Translations under genes and position numbers: made by a program
Shown here: piece after piece, positions 48,367 to 57,594 of the stretch
Numbering within the stretch: the stretch's first letter is position 1
Layout: the number at the start of each line of letters is the position of its first letter
NCBI GenBank assembly: GCA_010405405.1
Contig: MU004231.1
Location: 3,708,884 to 3,772,883 of the forward strand
DNA: 64,000 nt
Direction: 5' to 3'
From: Microthyrium microscopicum
Taxonomy: Eukaryota > Ascomycota > Dothideomycetes > Microthyriales > Microthyriaceae
Notes under the pieces: generated by a model
The model's database searches: none
Told to the model about the DNA's origin: nothing
Seen by the model: only the letters and a program-made list of their open reading frames with translations

Positions 48367-48990
48367 AGTGAGACAATGGTCAGATGGTGAGTTTCAATTC
48401 TATCTGCAGCCAGACTGTTGTGGAGAGATCAGAACACTGGATCTCTCCAAATATTACCATTAGACTCCGTGGGCATTACAGCATCTGATGGCTACCATCG
48501 GGTGTTATGGTAATCACAACAGACTATGCGAGTTAAAGCATTCAATTTCAGCTTGTACTAACGAACTCAAAGTACAAGTAGGGTGTTAGGTGTCAGGTCC
48601 TGTGTTCATGTTCAGAGGTTATACTAGTGGGCAGGCCAAGTGCGGTACTTTGAAGGTATAACTGGCACACACATATTTGTCACTGGTCAATATTGATATC
48701 ACATGTATAGTAGGAATTATTCACCACGGAAAGAAGTGTTTTAGGGGTAATAAATCAGGTTTGATTCGATTATTAGTCTACTTGGGTAACCTGTGAACCA
48801 TAAATGCGATGAATCCCAACCAAGGTCCTGCTCCAAGCTAACGAAAACCAGTACCAGAATAACAACTCAAAAATGAAGATGCGTACCGCGAACCAAGGCA
48901 AAAAACCAAAGCAAAAAAACCAAAGCAAAAAGTCAAAGACAAAAATCAAAACCAGAATATCAAGTCAAAAAAAACTCAAAAAACAAAAAA
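48367..48990. repeat. convergent flanks with an A-rich degenerate repeat
   Basis: From about 48895 to 48985 the top strand is more than two-thirds A and contains repeated ACCAAAGCAAAAA-like units. This lies directly behind the stop of the minus-strand low-complexity gene and is probably its 3' UTR. A 62-codon Lys-rich top-strand frame through it reflects base composition only. The rest shows nothing. Confidence 0.5.
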
Positions 48991-49677
48991 TCAAGAACGA
49001 GCAGGAGGCAACCGCACAACAATCTGTTCCTCCAACGGGTCAGCAAAGTGGACCTTTTTAGGCACAGGCGACCGCCCTCTGCGCCAGGAGCCACTGCCCC
49101 TTGAGCCCCGTAGGGCGGAACGATCTTTGCGTTCCTTTTGTTGGCGCGCCTTGCGCTCTCTGACTTCCGCCTCAAAGTCATGGGCGGGCTCGTCCTTCCA
49201 CCGTGAGCAGGAGAGCCCACGGGTTGGGCCGGCGGCCTTGCGCTCGGTGGTGGTGGTGGTGACGGCGGCGGCTTCCTCCTCCTCCTCCTCCTCCTCCTCC
49301 TCCTCCTCTTCCTCGGTGATGGTGGCCAAGGTTGTTGCTGCCTCTTCGGCAGCCAACTCCTCCTCAACCTCGTCTGCCCAGGAGAGAGCGGGCGAGGAGG
49401 GAGGAGAGGAGGGAGTGTTTGGTGGTGGTGGTGGTGGTGGGAGAGGAGGGGGCGAGCGGGTTGGTGGTGTTGGTGGTGGGGATGGGTAGGGCCCATCCGG
49501 GGCGGTGGCCCATCTTGATGATGATAGGCCGTTGGTTGGTGGTGGTGGTGGTGGTGGTGGTGGTGGTTTGGAGCCAATGGCTCCCAAGTTGGAGGCACAA
49601 GGGCCTTTGGTGGTGGCCCGAGTTGGGGGGGCAGTTGCCCACTTTGAGGATGAGAGACCGTCGTTTGAGGCAGTCAT
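48991..49677 (-). CDS. low-complexity protein with GLSSS[KR]W repeats and PP1-docking-like motif
   Basis: A single exon gives 228 aa from the ATG at 49677. Three spaced copies of a short motif are visible: GLSSSKW (7-13), GLSSSRW (50-56) and GLSCSRW (154-160). Between them lie poly-Pro (38-48 and 79-86) and a run of 14 Glu (122-135). The basic C-terminus ends in KKVHFADPLEEQ (207-218), which matches the RVxF docking motif used by regulators of protein phosphatase 1. No folded domain is recognised. The triplet runs (GGT, CCT on the top strand) are prone to length change. That it is a real gene is supported by the spaced motifs being kept between low-complexity runs; the function is inference. 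Confidence 0.6.
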   Translation of the reverse strand: MTASNDGLSSSKWATAPPTRATTKGPCASNLGAIGSKPPPPPPPPPPTNGLSSSRWATAPDGPYPSPPPTPPTRSPPPLPPPPPPPNTPSSPPSSPALSWADEVEEELAAEEAATTLATITEEEEEEEEEEEEEEAAAVTTTTTERKAAGPTRGLSCSRWKDEPAHDFEAEVRERKARQQKERKDRSALRGSRGSGSWRRGRSPVPKKVHFADPLEEQIVVRLPPARS

Positions 49678-51206
49678 CTTGGTGGTAGTGGTTGGTGGTG
49701 GGTGGTTAGTTGTGTGTGGTTGCTTGGGTAGGTAAGTGAGTTGGGGGTTTCTGGCAACAATACAGACAGAGTTTGTAGTATGGTTAACAGAAGTTGGGGA
49801 AGATGGTCTTGGAGGGACTGGGAGGGAGGACGATACTTTATACCCCGAAGGGGGATTCAACATCACTCATGCTGCTAGCGCATCAACACTGCTTCGTACG
49901 GGATGGAAAGCTGCTGTACCAGAGCTATGCGGAGTTGACGATGTACGCCTTCTGTTTCTAGTTTAGCGAGGAAGACTGTACCATAGTTGCGCGGCATCAC
50001 TCGACTTGTTACCTCGCTTTCTGTGGTTGACGACTTTAGCGGTGGTTTATACATCGTGATGTTGCGCTCTTTGCTGTCTGGTCTGGCGATGAATGCCTTC
50101 CTTTCCTAGTTTAGCGAGGAAGACTGTACCATAGTTGCGTGGCATCACTCGACTTCTTACTTCGCTTTCTGTGGTTGACGACCTTAGCGGTGGTTTATAC
50201 ATCGTGATGTTGCGCTCTTTGCTGTCTGGTCTGGCGATGAATGCCTTCCTTTCCTAGTTTAGCGCAGCATTCGAATTGACGTTCATTCATCAGTTGCAAG
50301 ACTATCGTGGACACTAGACGCAGAAACCTAAAATTTCTTTGAGTCCCTACTGTAAATTCTCTAAGTGCTGTACGGGCAACTTTCTGCGTAGCGCTGTGCA
50401 GTCCCATGTCATCTACTGTGACTAATTTTTGCCCATTTTTCTCTCATCAGCAAATCTGCTTGCCAAAAAATCACCAAGTAGCCGATTCGCTTTCACCATA
50501 TGCTTGAGCATCATCGAGGCCTTGCTGCAATCTGTTCAAACATCCTTAGACATAGTGCTGTCACTGATCTGTTATAGTCTAGTACTCTAGATCAATTCAA
50601 CAGACGCCGAATTCAGGCACTTGAAAATATGGCGAAAGATGCAAGTCGCTTTTGTGAGCATTGGGTGACTTGCTTTGTAAAGTATTCAACTTTTTTAGCA
50701 TGTATATAAAATGTCTGCGCAAAGAACTCAAGTGTGGTTCATGTTCGCTTTAGCAAAATTAGATGCCCACCAAGTGAAATAGTGGCAGTGGCGGTTTTTT
50801 TAGCACTAACATGGAGCAGCTCAGTCATTTTGGGCACAAAGTCTTAGTTTTGTGAACTGGGAACTTCTTGAGCAGCTATTTTATCTTTAACATGAAGTTA
50901 GAGATGTTTGAGATGTATGAGGCTGAAATGCAGGCTGAACATGGGTCAAATGCAAATGTGCGGAAGCTAGAGCTAAAAAGAGCTAGAGTGGAGGAACTAA
51001 TACCCTAAAGGCTAGCGCGGTTGCCCTAGTCAACCACCTTGTCTGTCAACACATGTCCATTCTCGGCGCCAGCTGTAAGCTGTTGCAAATAGATGAAATT
51101 TGTCTATGCTATCGTTACGCAACATCCTAAGCTGTGTAAAGCTTTGAAAACTCCTATCTCACGAACAAAACAAATCAGGTAGTCCCGATCAAGAACGTCA
51201 TCTGCC
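49678..51206. other. repeat-bearing gap before the DUF3405 gene
   Basis: This holds the upstream region of the low-complexity gene, the 148-bp tandem repeat listed separately, and about 900 bases that end in the DUF3405 promoter. No gene is recognised in 50265-51206. Confidence 0.55.
49961..50264. repeat. 148-bp tandem repeat, about two copies
   Basis: Copy one (49961-50108) and copy two (50109-50256) differ at only about four positions, and the first eight bases of a third copy (GTTTAGCG) follow at 50257. Weaker similarity extends about 20 bases left of copy one. The unit starts GTTTAGCGAGGAAGACTGTA and contains TTATACATCGTGATGTTGCG. It has no reading frame. The high identity implies a recent duplication. 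It is not similar to either MITE. Confidence 0.9.
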
Positions 51207-53546
51207 ATGAATTCCGCAGACTCGGACGATTCCCTCCACGATCTGGAGAAACGTCATTCCATTGATTCAGACTACGAATATTCCTCAGCTTCCTCCCGCA
51301 ACTCAATGCATTCCGACACAAGAATTCTTTCGAGTCAATACGAGACCCACCAACCCATCTTGGGCGATTGTTCTTCTCCCCGACACGCACGCTCCCGTCA
51401 AACTCGAATACGCTTTCCGCTCTCCCGCCAAACGCTGTGCGTCTGCACGCCCAAAAAGTTCACGCGATACTTCGCCATAATCATCTTTTCTGTTCTCATA
51501 ATATTCATCCTCACACTATTCAAGCTGAGCGGGGACTCGGCCAGGAGTGTGAGCTTGGGATTGAATAAACCGAAAGCGCCGCCACCACCCTGGACCAAAT
51601 TTCCCTTCCTCAAAAGATATCATGGCGGCATACGGTCGCTCGTCAATGTCAAAGATAACGTACCCGAATATCCATCCCGATTAGACGACGCATTACCCAA
51701 ATCAGAATCTGAGGACAGTGGGAAGCAGGAGCAACCACAAGATGCTTTGCCGCCGAGCGTGCCATTCGATTATGGAGCCAAGGACGCTTCGATAGTGGAA
51801 TGCTACCTTGACGCTGAGAAGAAGACGAAACTACCAGATGTCCGGGTGTATAGCGGTATCCCCAAAGGAATGCCAGACGCAGTAATGGGCTCGCATGACG
51901 TGCTTGGCCTAAACCGGGACGTATGCTTTGAACGCTTTGGAAGACTCGGGCCATACGGATTTGGTTATGAGAAAAAGAAGGGTGGCAGTGGTGCTGGAAT
52001 GGAAGGTCATAAAGAGGGTGCTGATGATGTATGGTCAGAGACTGGGCATATTGACTTTCGCAAAGTCAACTGGCGCACGGCTCAAGAGACTTGTCTCACA
52101 TCGAATGGAAAGAGATTCAGGAAGGCCACCGATAGCAGACCAAAGAACCACCTGAATCAAAAGCGCGACAAAGCAGCCGCCGATGATGGGCTACTACCCA
52201 GGCAAGCTATAATAATACGGACTTGGACGGACTACGAATATGACGACGAGGACCTATTCTATCTACGATCTTTGGTATGGGAACTATCCCTGAAAACAGG
52301 TGGACAATACGAAGTTCACTTCCTCATTCACGTCAAGGATGGTGACCTTCCTATCTGGGCAGACGAGGAAGTTTATGCGAAGGTTCTGAAAGAGAGTCTA
52401 CCAGCCGAATTTGCGGGCATGGGAACTCTTTGGTCCGAGAAGCAGATGGAAATGATATATAACTCTGTCCCTGAGAACCAATTCCGCGATTTACCTCTAC
52501 ACGGTGTATATCGAAGCTTACATATGCCCTTGGCCTGGTTTTCGCACAATCACCCCGAATTTGAGAACGTGTGGCATTTCGAAATGGACATGCGCTACAC
52601 TGGCCAATATCACCATTTCATATCTCAAGTCGAACAATGGGCAACCAAACAGCCACGCAAGGGTCTTTGGGAGAGAAATGCCCGGTTCTATGTTCCAGCG
52701 GAGCATGGGTCTTGGGAGGACTTTTCGCATATGGTTCGCGTTCAGACCGAACATGGCACCAACAGCAAAGCGAACATGTTTTCTGGGTTACTCAATGATC
52801 CAAGTGTGCCAAGCTCCGTCAAGGAAGAGATGACTATTAAAGCTGAGAAAGCAGTCTGGGGACCGGAACCTCCTTACTTGGACAAGATGGATAATTCTAC
52901 CGATATCTTCCCACCACGACCTATGTCGCAAGATAAAAGTGAATGGGGTGTAGGTGAAGAAGCTGATCTGATCGTCTTCAATCCCCTCTTCGACCCACAA
53001 GGCACAAACTGGCTTCTATCAGAGGATACCACTGGATACAACAAGACTTATGGTCCACCACCTCGCCGTACAGCGGTGACCACCTTTGGTCGATACTCCC
53101 ATCGTCTTCTCTCACAAATGCATCGCGACATGGCTACTTTTGGTCGCCACATGTTCTCTGAAATGTTCCCCGCCACAACCGCTCTTCATCACGGCTACAA
53201 AGCCGTCTATGTTCCACATCCAGTATACATAGATCGTAATTGGCCAACTGATTACTTAGCAGCCACCTTCAATGGCGGCCGTAACGGACAGTCTGGGGGG
53301 AGCAGAATGAGCGTATTCAGCGAGGAGAACGAGCACAACTTCGCTGGTGTCACCTGGTATTATAACGCTGGATTTGCGCCTAACCTGTGGCATCGCTGGC
53401 TGGGCTACAAAGTCGACAATGATGGCGGTGAGGCAGAGGAAGTGCAAGGTGAAGGACGCATGTGCTTACCCGCTATGCTTATACACCCGGTCAAGCAGGT
53501 GGATCTGATCTACCAGGAAAACGGCGCGGAAGAGGATGGCAAGTGA
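51207..53546 (+). CDS. DUF3405 type II membrane protein
   Basis: A single exon gives 779 aa. A Ser/Asp-rich cytoplasmic N-terminus is followed by one membrane helix (about 88-108, FAIIIFSVLIIFILTLFKL), then a long luminal part. The blocks CFERFGRLGPYGFGY, IIIRTWTDYEYDDEDLFYLR, VHFLIHVKDGD, HMPLAWFSHNHPEFENVWHF and EMDMRYTGQYHHF are those of the ascomycete DUF3405 family. The order of elements, with an acidic EMDMR motif after a helical block, looks like a Golgi glycosyltransferase (a DxD-like site), which is an inference. The family has no proven activity that I know of. Confidence 0.85.
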   Translation: MNSADSDDSLHDLEKRHSIDSDYEYSSASSRNSMHSDTRILSSQYETHQPILGDCSSPRHARSRQTRIRFPLSRQTLCVCTPKKFTRYFAIIIFSVLIIFILTLFKLSGDSARSVSLGLNKPKAPPPPWTKFPFLKRYHGGIRSLVNVKDNVPEYPSRLDDALPKSESEDSGKQEQPQDALPPSVPFDYGAKDASIVECYLDAEKKTKLPDVRVYSGIPKGMPDAVMGSHDVLGLNRDVCFERFGRLGPYGFGYEKKKGGSGAGMEGHKEGADDVWSETGHIDFRKVNWRTAQETCLTSNGKRFRKATDSRPKNHLNQKRDKAAADDGLLPRQAIIIRTWTDYEYDDEDLFYLRSLVWELSLKTGGQYEVHFLIHVKDGDLPIWADEEVYAKVLKESLPAEFAGMGTLWSEKQMEMIYNSVPENQFRDLPLHGVYRSLHMPLAWFSHNHPEFENVWHFEMDMRYTGQYHHFISQVEQWATKQPRKGLWERNARFYVPAEHGSWEDFSHMVRVQTEHGTNSKANMFSGLLNDPSVPSSVKEEMTIKAEKAVWGPEPPYLDKMDNSTDIFPPRPMSQDKSEWGVGEEADLIVFNPLFDPQGTNWLLSEDTTGYNKTYGPPPRRTAVTTFGRYSHRLLSQMHRDMATFGRHMFSEMFPATTALHHGYKAVYVPHPVYIDRNWPTDYLAATFNGGRNGQSGGSRMSVFSEENEHNFAGVTWYYNAGFAPNLWHRWLGYKVDNDGGEAEEVQGEGRMCLPAMLIHPVKQVDLIYQENGAEEDGK

Positions 53547-54156
53547 TGAAAGAAACTAATGATTTTGTGAATATGATGACAAGGTTTATATGCGTTCAAT
53601 TTGGATACGTGGTTGCATGGCGTTGGGGTCTCTGTGAGCCGGGTGCTCTTGTTAGACTTGTAGATCGGATTTCTAGATACATAACTGTTTATTGATTGCC
53701 CACTGTTACTTTTACCTTGACGTTCAAAATATATGAGGACGAGCTGCTGTGAGAAGACGAGTCAGTAACACGCTTTACTTAACAGACAACCAGACAACGA
53801 AATACATGACGCGCTCCATCATCTAAGGTATCTCCCATCAAATTATATGAAGACAAGACACTCAACTCCGAGCATATGCACAAGAGAGTCGAGCATCTTA
53901 TGGGTTCAAAGGATCGAATTACTTAGCTAGGAAGCGTAGCAGATATTAGACATCACCTTCATGAGAGCTGGCGGATCATTTTGTTGCACACCTAGTCCGT
54001 TATATAGTGGACAGGTTGAAAATACATAATTTTAAGGATTTATTACTGTATTGATATTGGAGCACACCCATCAGAAAAGACCTGAGTAACCTTACTTCTC
54101 AATCATTTCTAATCATTTAACAAGTTTATGTATCTCTGTTTACGACTAGCTTCTCA
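53547..54156. other. convergent 3' flanks, no gene seen
   Basis: These 610 bases between the DUF3405 gene (+) and the ankyrin gene (-) are A/T-rich, with no repeat or gene recognised. Confidence 0.55.
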
Positions 54157-55672
54157 CTACATTGCATAAACTGATTGACAAAACTTGATAGGATAGGATC
54201 CAGACATGAATGATTCAGCAAGGTCTGATTTCGCAGGGTCAATCGGTATAGCTCCATATTTCAACAGAAGCTCATACATTCCCTTCTTGTCTTCATACAT
54301 CTGAGCGATGACTATTGGCGGCCAGTATGAAGGGAGATGTTTTGGGGGCGGATATAAAGCCCATGCTGCTTCAGAGTTCGGATTGACTCCATGCTCTAAA
54401 AGTACTGAGACGACTTCCTCGTGACCTCGCAGAGCTGCAAGCTGGAGGCAGTAGTGGCCGCCGTAGTGCTGTGATAGGCTTCGACCTTTATCAATCAGCC
54501 ATCTTAGCATCGCCGCTTCTCCCTCCCAAGACGCATTTATGACAGGATTCCCTAACAAATTAGTCTATGACGTGGTATAGTTCCAGCGGCTTACTTGTCC
54601 ACGGCCCGCGTGACTCATGTCTAAGTGCTGGTCCGCAGGCCGTCAAAGAGAATCCAGCTTCCAAAAGGATGGAAGCTGTCTCAATTTGTCCGCGTCTGGC
54701 TGCCATGGCAATTGCACCGCGGCCCCAGGAGCTTTCTGCTGATAAACCTGTTGAGATGAAGTATCGAACCACAGAAATTTGACCTGCTTCAACTGCTCTC
54801 ATGAACGGTTCATAGCACCGTAAATGATTGGGATAGGTTGGTAGGTTGTCATATCTTATGCCTAAAGTCTTTTAGCGGGACGTCTGATTAGGAACGACAT
54901 GAGATGACCAAGACTAACCATAGTTGGCAAGCAAGTTGAGCACATCCACATGTCCATTTTTGGAGGCCACACCTATGAGCATATTAGATACCGGGAATGG
55001 GCGTGTGAACCAATAGTTTCTCGTGAGAGAAGCGATGTTCTGAAGTTCGTCGAAACACTTCTTGATAATGCTCATGTGCCCTCCTTCACACGCAACAATC
55101 AAAGACTCGCAGATACGACTGTCATTCCATGTGCGTAGCCTATTCCTGATGAAAGTAAAAACTTCCAAGTTTCCGCAGGCGGCAGCAGCAGTCCATGGCG
55201 ATGGTGAACGTTGCGGCTGCCCGTCATCAAGAGCGTTATACTCAAGAGTGGCACCCAGCTCGAGGAGACGTTGTATCATTCTAGGTGAACCGTGTCGAAT
55301 AGCAACATATAGAGGATATCCAAAGTATAGGCTGGACTTGTTAAAGTCTACGCCTTGTGTGCACAGCAACTCGACGGTTGCCATATCTCCGAGAATAGTT
55401 GCTGCTACCAGAGCCATATGAGACCCATTATTCTCCAGCTGCGTAGAGCGGCGTTGTTGATCAAGCACGATCGACTGAGATAGATCCCATTGGTTGCTGT
55501 ATGCGCAAGCAAGGCAAGCTGCTGAAATGTACTCTGGGGCAGAAAAGTCGCTCCTTGCCCACCCTACATCATCGTTGAGCGCTTTTGACATTGTGCTGAT
55601 CGCCATCTGTAACGGGCAGCTTCCAAGTCGAACTCCTGCAAAAAGGAGCTGTGCACGCAGAGTCACAGGCAT
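54157..55672 (-). CDS. ankyrin-repeat protein
   Basis: Three minus-strand exons (55672-54919, 54861-54595, 54551-54157) give 471 aa from MPVTLRAQLLF. At least seven ankyrin-like helices pairs can be picked out, e.g. GSHMALVAATILGDMATVEL, YPLYVAIRHGSPRMIQRLLE, TAAAACGNLEVFTFIRNR, LIGVASKNGHVDVLNLLANY, AIAMAARRGQIETASILLEA and YCLQLAALRGHEEVVSVLLE. No NACHT, HET or other partner domain is attached. Ankyrin repeats bind proteins; the partner is unknown. Such stand-alone ankyrin genes vary strongly between strains in filamentous fungi. The last exon ends without a recognised domain. Confidence 0.8.
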
Positions 55673-55984
55673 CTTCCTTATTAGGAGATGACAACATCGA
55701 TTCCTGGGAAGTCGCTGACTTAGAAATAGTGTACTGGATATGATGGAGTCAAACACCTCTGGGATATTTTAGCTTTTCAGTTCTTTCAATCATGGGCTAC
55801 GTAACATATAACAAAACGTACTACAAACCAGCCGAAGTCTCATGCTACGCCGCCGAAAAGCTCCTGTGCACAGGAGCATTGCCTCCACAATGAGAAACAA
55901 GACTTCACTTGGAAGCGACAAAAGGGATCTCATGTTGCCAATATAATCATCTACAAGCGAGTCCTCACATTGATAGAGCGGCTC

Positions 55985-56233
55985 CTAGAAAGGAAGAAAT
56001 ACCACAGGTAGGAATCGATGAAGTATACAAAGAGGAGAGTGGGACGAACCCCTGAACTTTTTGCAGCATAGCTGCAACTCCAACATAATGAGCCAATCAT
56101 TTAAACGGCTCATTTTATCGCCATGTTCTGCCGGGGAATGAACTATATGATTCTGGTCTTTCGAGCCAGCTTTTGCGCAATAGGCATTAAGCGACACTGC
56201 AGACAGCAATATCAGGCTGGTCTTAAAGACCAT
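55985..56233 (-). CDS. doubtful small secreted protein
   Basis: An open frame of 82 aa begins with a good signal peptide (MVFKTSLILLSAVSLNAYCA, then KAGSKD). The remainder has only three cysteines, two adjacent, and ends in a hydrophobic tail, unlike a typical mature effector. An intron or a later frame change is possible. It may be a short effector-like gene or chance. I recognise no family. Confidence 0.3.
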   Translation of the reverse strand: MVFKTSLILLSAVSLNAYCAKAGSKDQNHIVHSPAEHGDKMSRLNDWLIMLELQLCCKKFRGSSHSPLCILHRFLPVVFLPF

Positions 56234-56769
56234 GTTACACAACTAGCTCTCACTTTTTGAAGTATGATACCTATTCCACATTTCGTCAAATAAAAACCAA
56301 GGGTCTATACCTTCTTGACCCGGCTTCATGTGAAAGAGACTTGAGGATTAGTGATTCCGGATGGAGCTACCTGATACTATTAGAGGATAACATCACATAA
56401 GACAAAGACCAGGCGGTTCCTGGATGCTTAGGTATGTATAAAAACACTCAACCAAGCAACCAAATGAATGAAGAGCTCCTATCAACTGTGGTGGTTTCAA
56501 TCGCACTTCATAGGGACGATGCTTTATTGGTGAGATGCGATTACAACTCGCCTCTCAATAATATCAGCCGGCGACATTGGGAGCACAGGTAGACTGAACT
56601 ATGCTCTCTACCTGCCATAGGCAAGTACTTATAACAGCCATATATCACACTAAAGATAGCCCCGATGAGATTCCAACCCTGAGGGTTGGCATGTGGCATG
56701 TTTCGATTTGCTTGCAAACGAATCAAAACGACCGCAACAAGGGTCAAAAATCAATATAAAACACCATAG

Positions 56770-57345
56770 TATGACGGCTCATAACGGCCACCCTGGCCAG
56801 TTCGCCAAAACCAAAAAGCACAAAATCTATGTATTTACAAATCAATTATTTACAACACAAATACTACATGTTTAGATAATCTAAAGAAGCCAGATTGCAA
56901 GTTGAATTTTGCTTAATTTTGGAGAGCTAGAAAAGTCTATTTAATTATGGTTGTTGAAGTTAAATATTTGATTTAAGAAATATATATCTTTCTTAGCACT
57001 TTCTGAAGATATAAAGTTGAGAAAGGGGTCGCTAATTTAGAGGGCCTAGGCTTTACTAAGTTAGGGGCACGCATCGCTAATTTAGTAAGCTACTAGGCGT
57101 CTCCACTTTTATCTAAAAAGCAAAAAATATTGAAAGTTATGAAGACTCATTTCCTTAACTAAACTACACTTGAAACATATTTTTAGATATTACAAAAATG
57201 CAGAAAAATTCAAGTTGCTATTTGGCTTCTTCAGAATCCTCAAATTTGGGCTCTTTGTGGTGTAAATAATTGATTTGTAAACACATAGATGTTTGGATTT
57301 TGGATTTTGGTGAAGTGGCCAGGGTGGCCGTTATGAGCCGTCATA
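56770..57345. mobile_element. 576-bp MITE with about 90-bp terminal inverted repeats
   Basis: The left end from 56770 (TATGACGGCTCATAACGGCC) and the reverse complement of the right end (from 57345 leftward) share their first 30 bases exactly. Similarity with scattered changes continues for about 90 bases, including ATCTATGT and TTTACAAATCAATTATTTACA. The element is flanked by CATAG directly on both sides (56765-56769 and 57346-57350), a likely 5-bp target duplication; a TA duplication inside it would also fit. The interior is strongly A/T-rich with no coding frame. This is a non-autonomous DNA transposon remnant. The superfamily is not assigned. Confidence 0.9.
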
Positions 57346-57594
57346 CATAGCCCTGAAATTCTATAACCAGATCTAGATCACCAGCGCAGATAATTACATT
57401 CTCATGTTATCTGTTCTTGCTGTTGTAAGCTAAAATGGGCAGAGGCAATCTAAAACCTAATCTTTGTACCAGTAACTGATCAGGCTACCTTCAGTTTTTG
57501 TCTTATATGCGGGAGGCTTCCGAATCGCCAAGATGTATTCCTCATTGCGTCTCTCGTGAACTATTATTAAATTACTAAGGGCCTTTGAGTCACC

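Larger units (their letters stand above)
55673..57594. other. accessory gap with palindromes and a MITE
   Basis: Apart from the doubtful small ORF and the MITE listed separately, this stretch holds an 18-bp perfect palindrome (55860-55877, GCTCCTGTGCACAGGAGC) upstream of the ankyrin gene, and a 7-bp-stem hairpin at 56061-56077. The last 250 bases should be the promoter of the phospholipase gene. Confidence 0.55.

Noticed and set aside
48873-49061. Lys-rich 62-codon frame
   Set aside because: Produced by an A-rich low-complexity stretch and overlaps the end of the minus-strand gene.
49127-49735. Top-strand Gly/Val- and Ser-rich frames opposite the low-complexity gene
   Set aside because: They are translations of the same GGT/CTC microsatellites in other frames; only the minus-strand frame keeps the spaced GLSSS[KR]W and KKVHFAD motifs.
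54157-55672. Ankyrin gene as a NOD-like receptor or a broken one
   Set aside because: No NACHT or NB-ARC motif on either side; the three exons join in phase without damage.
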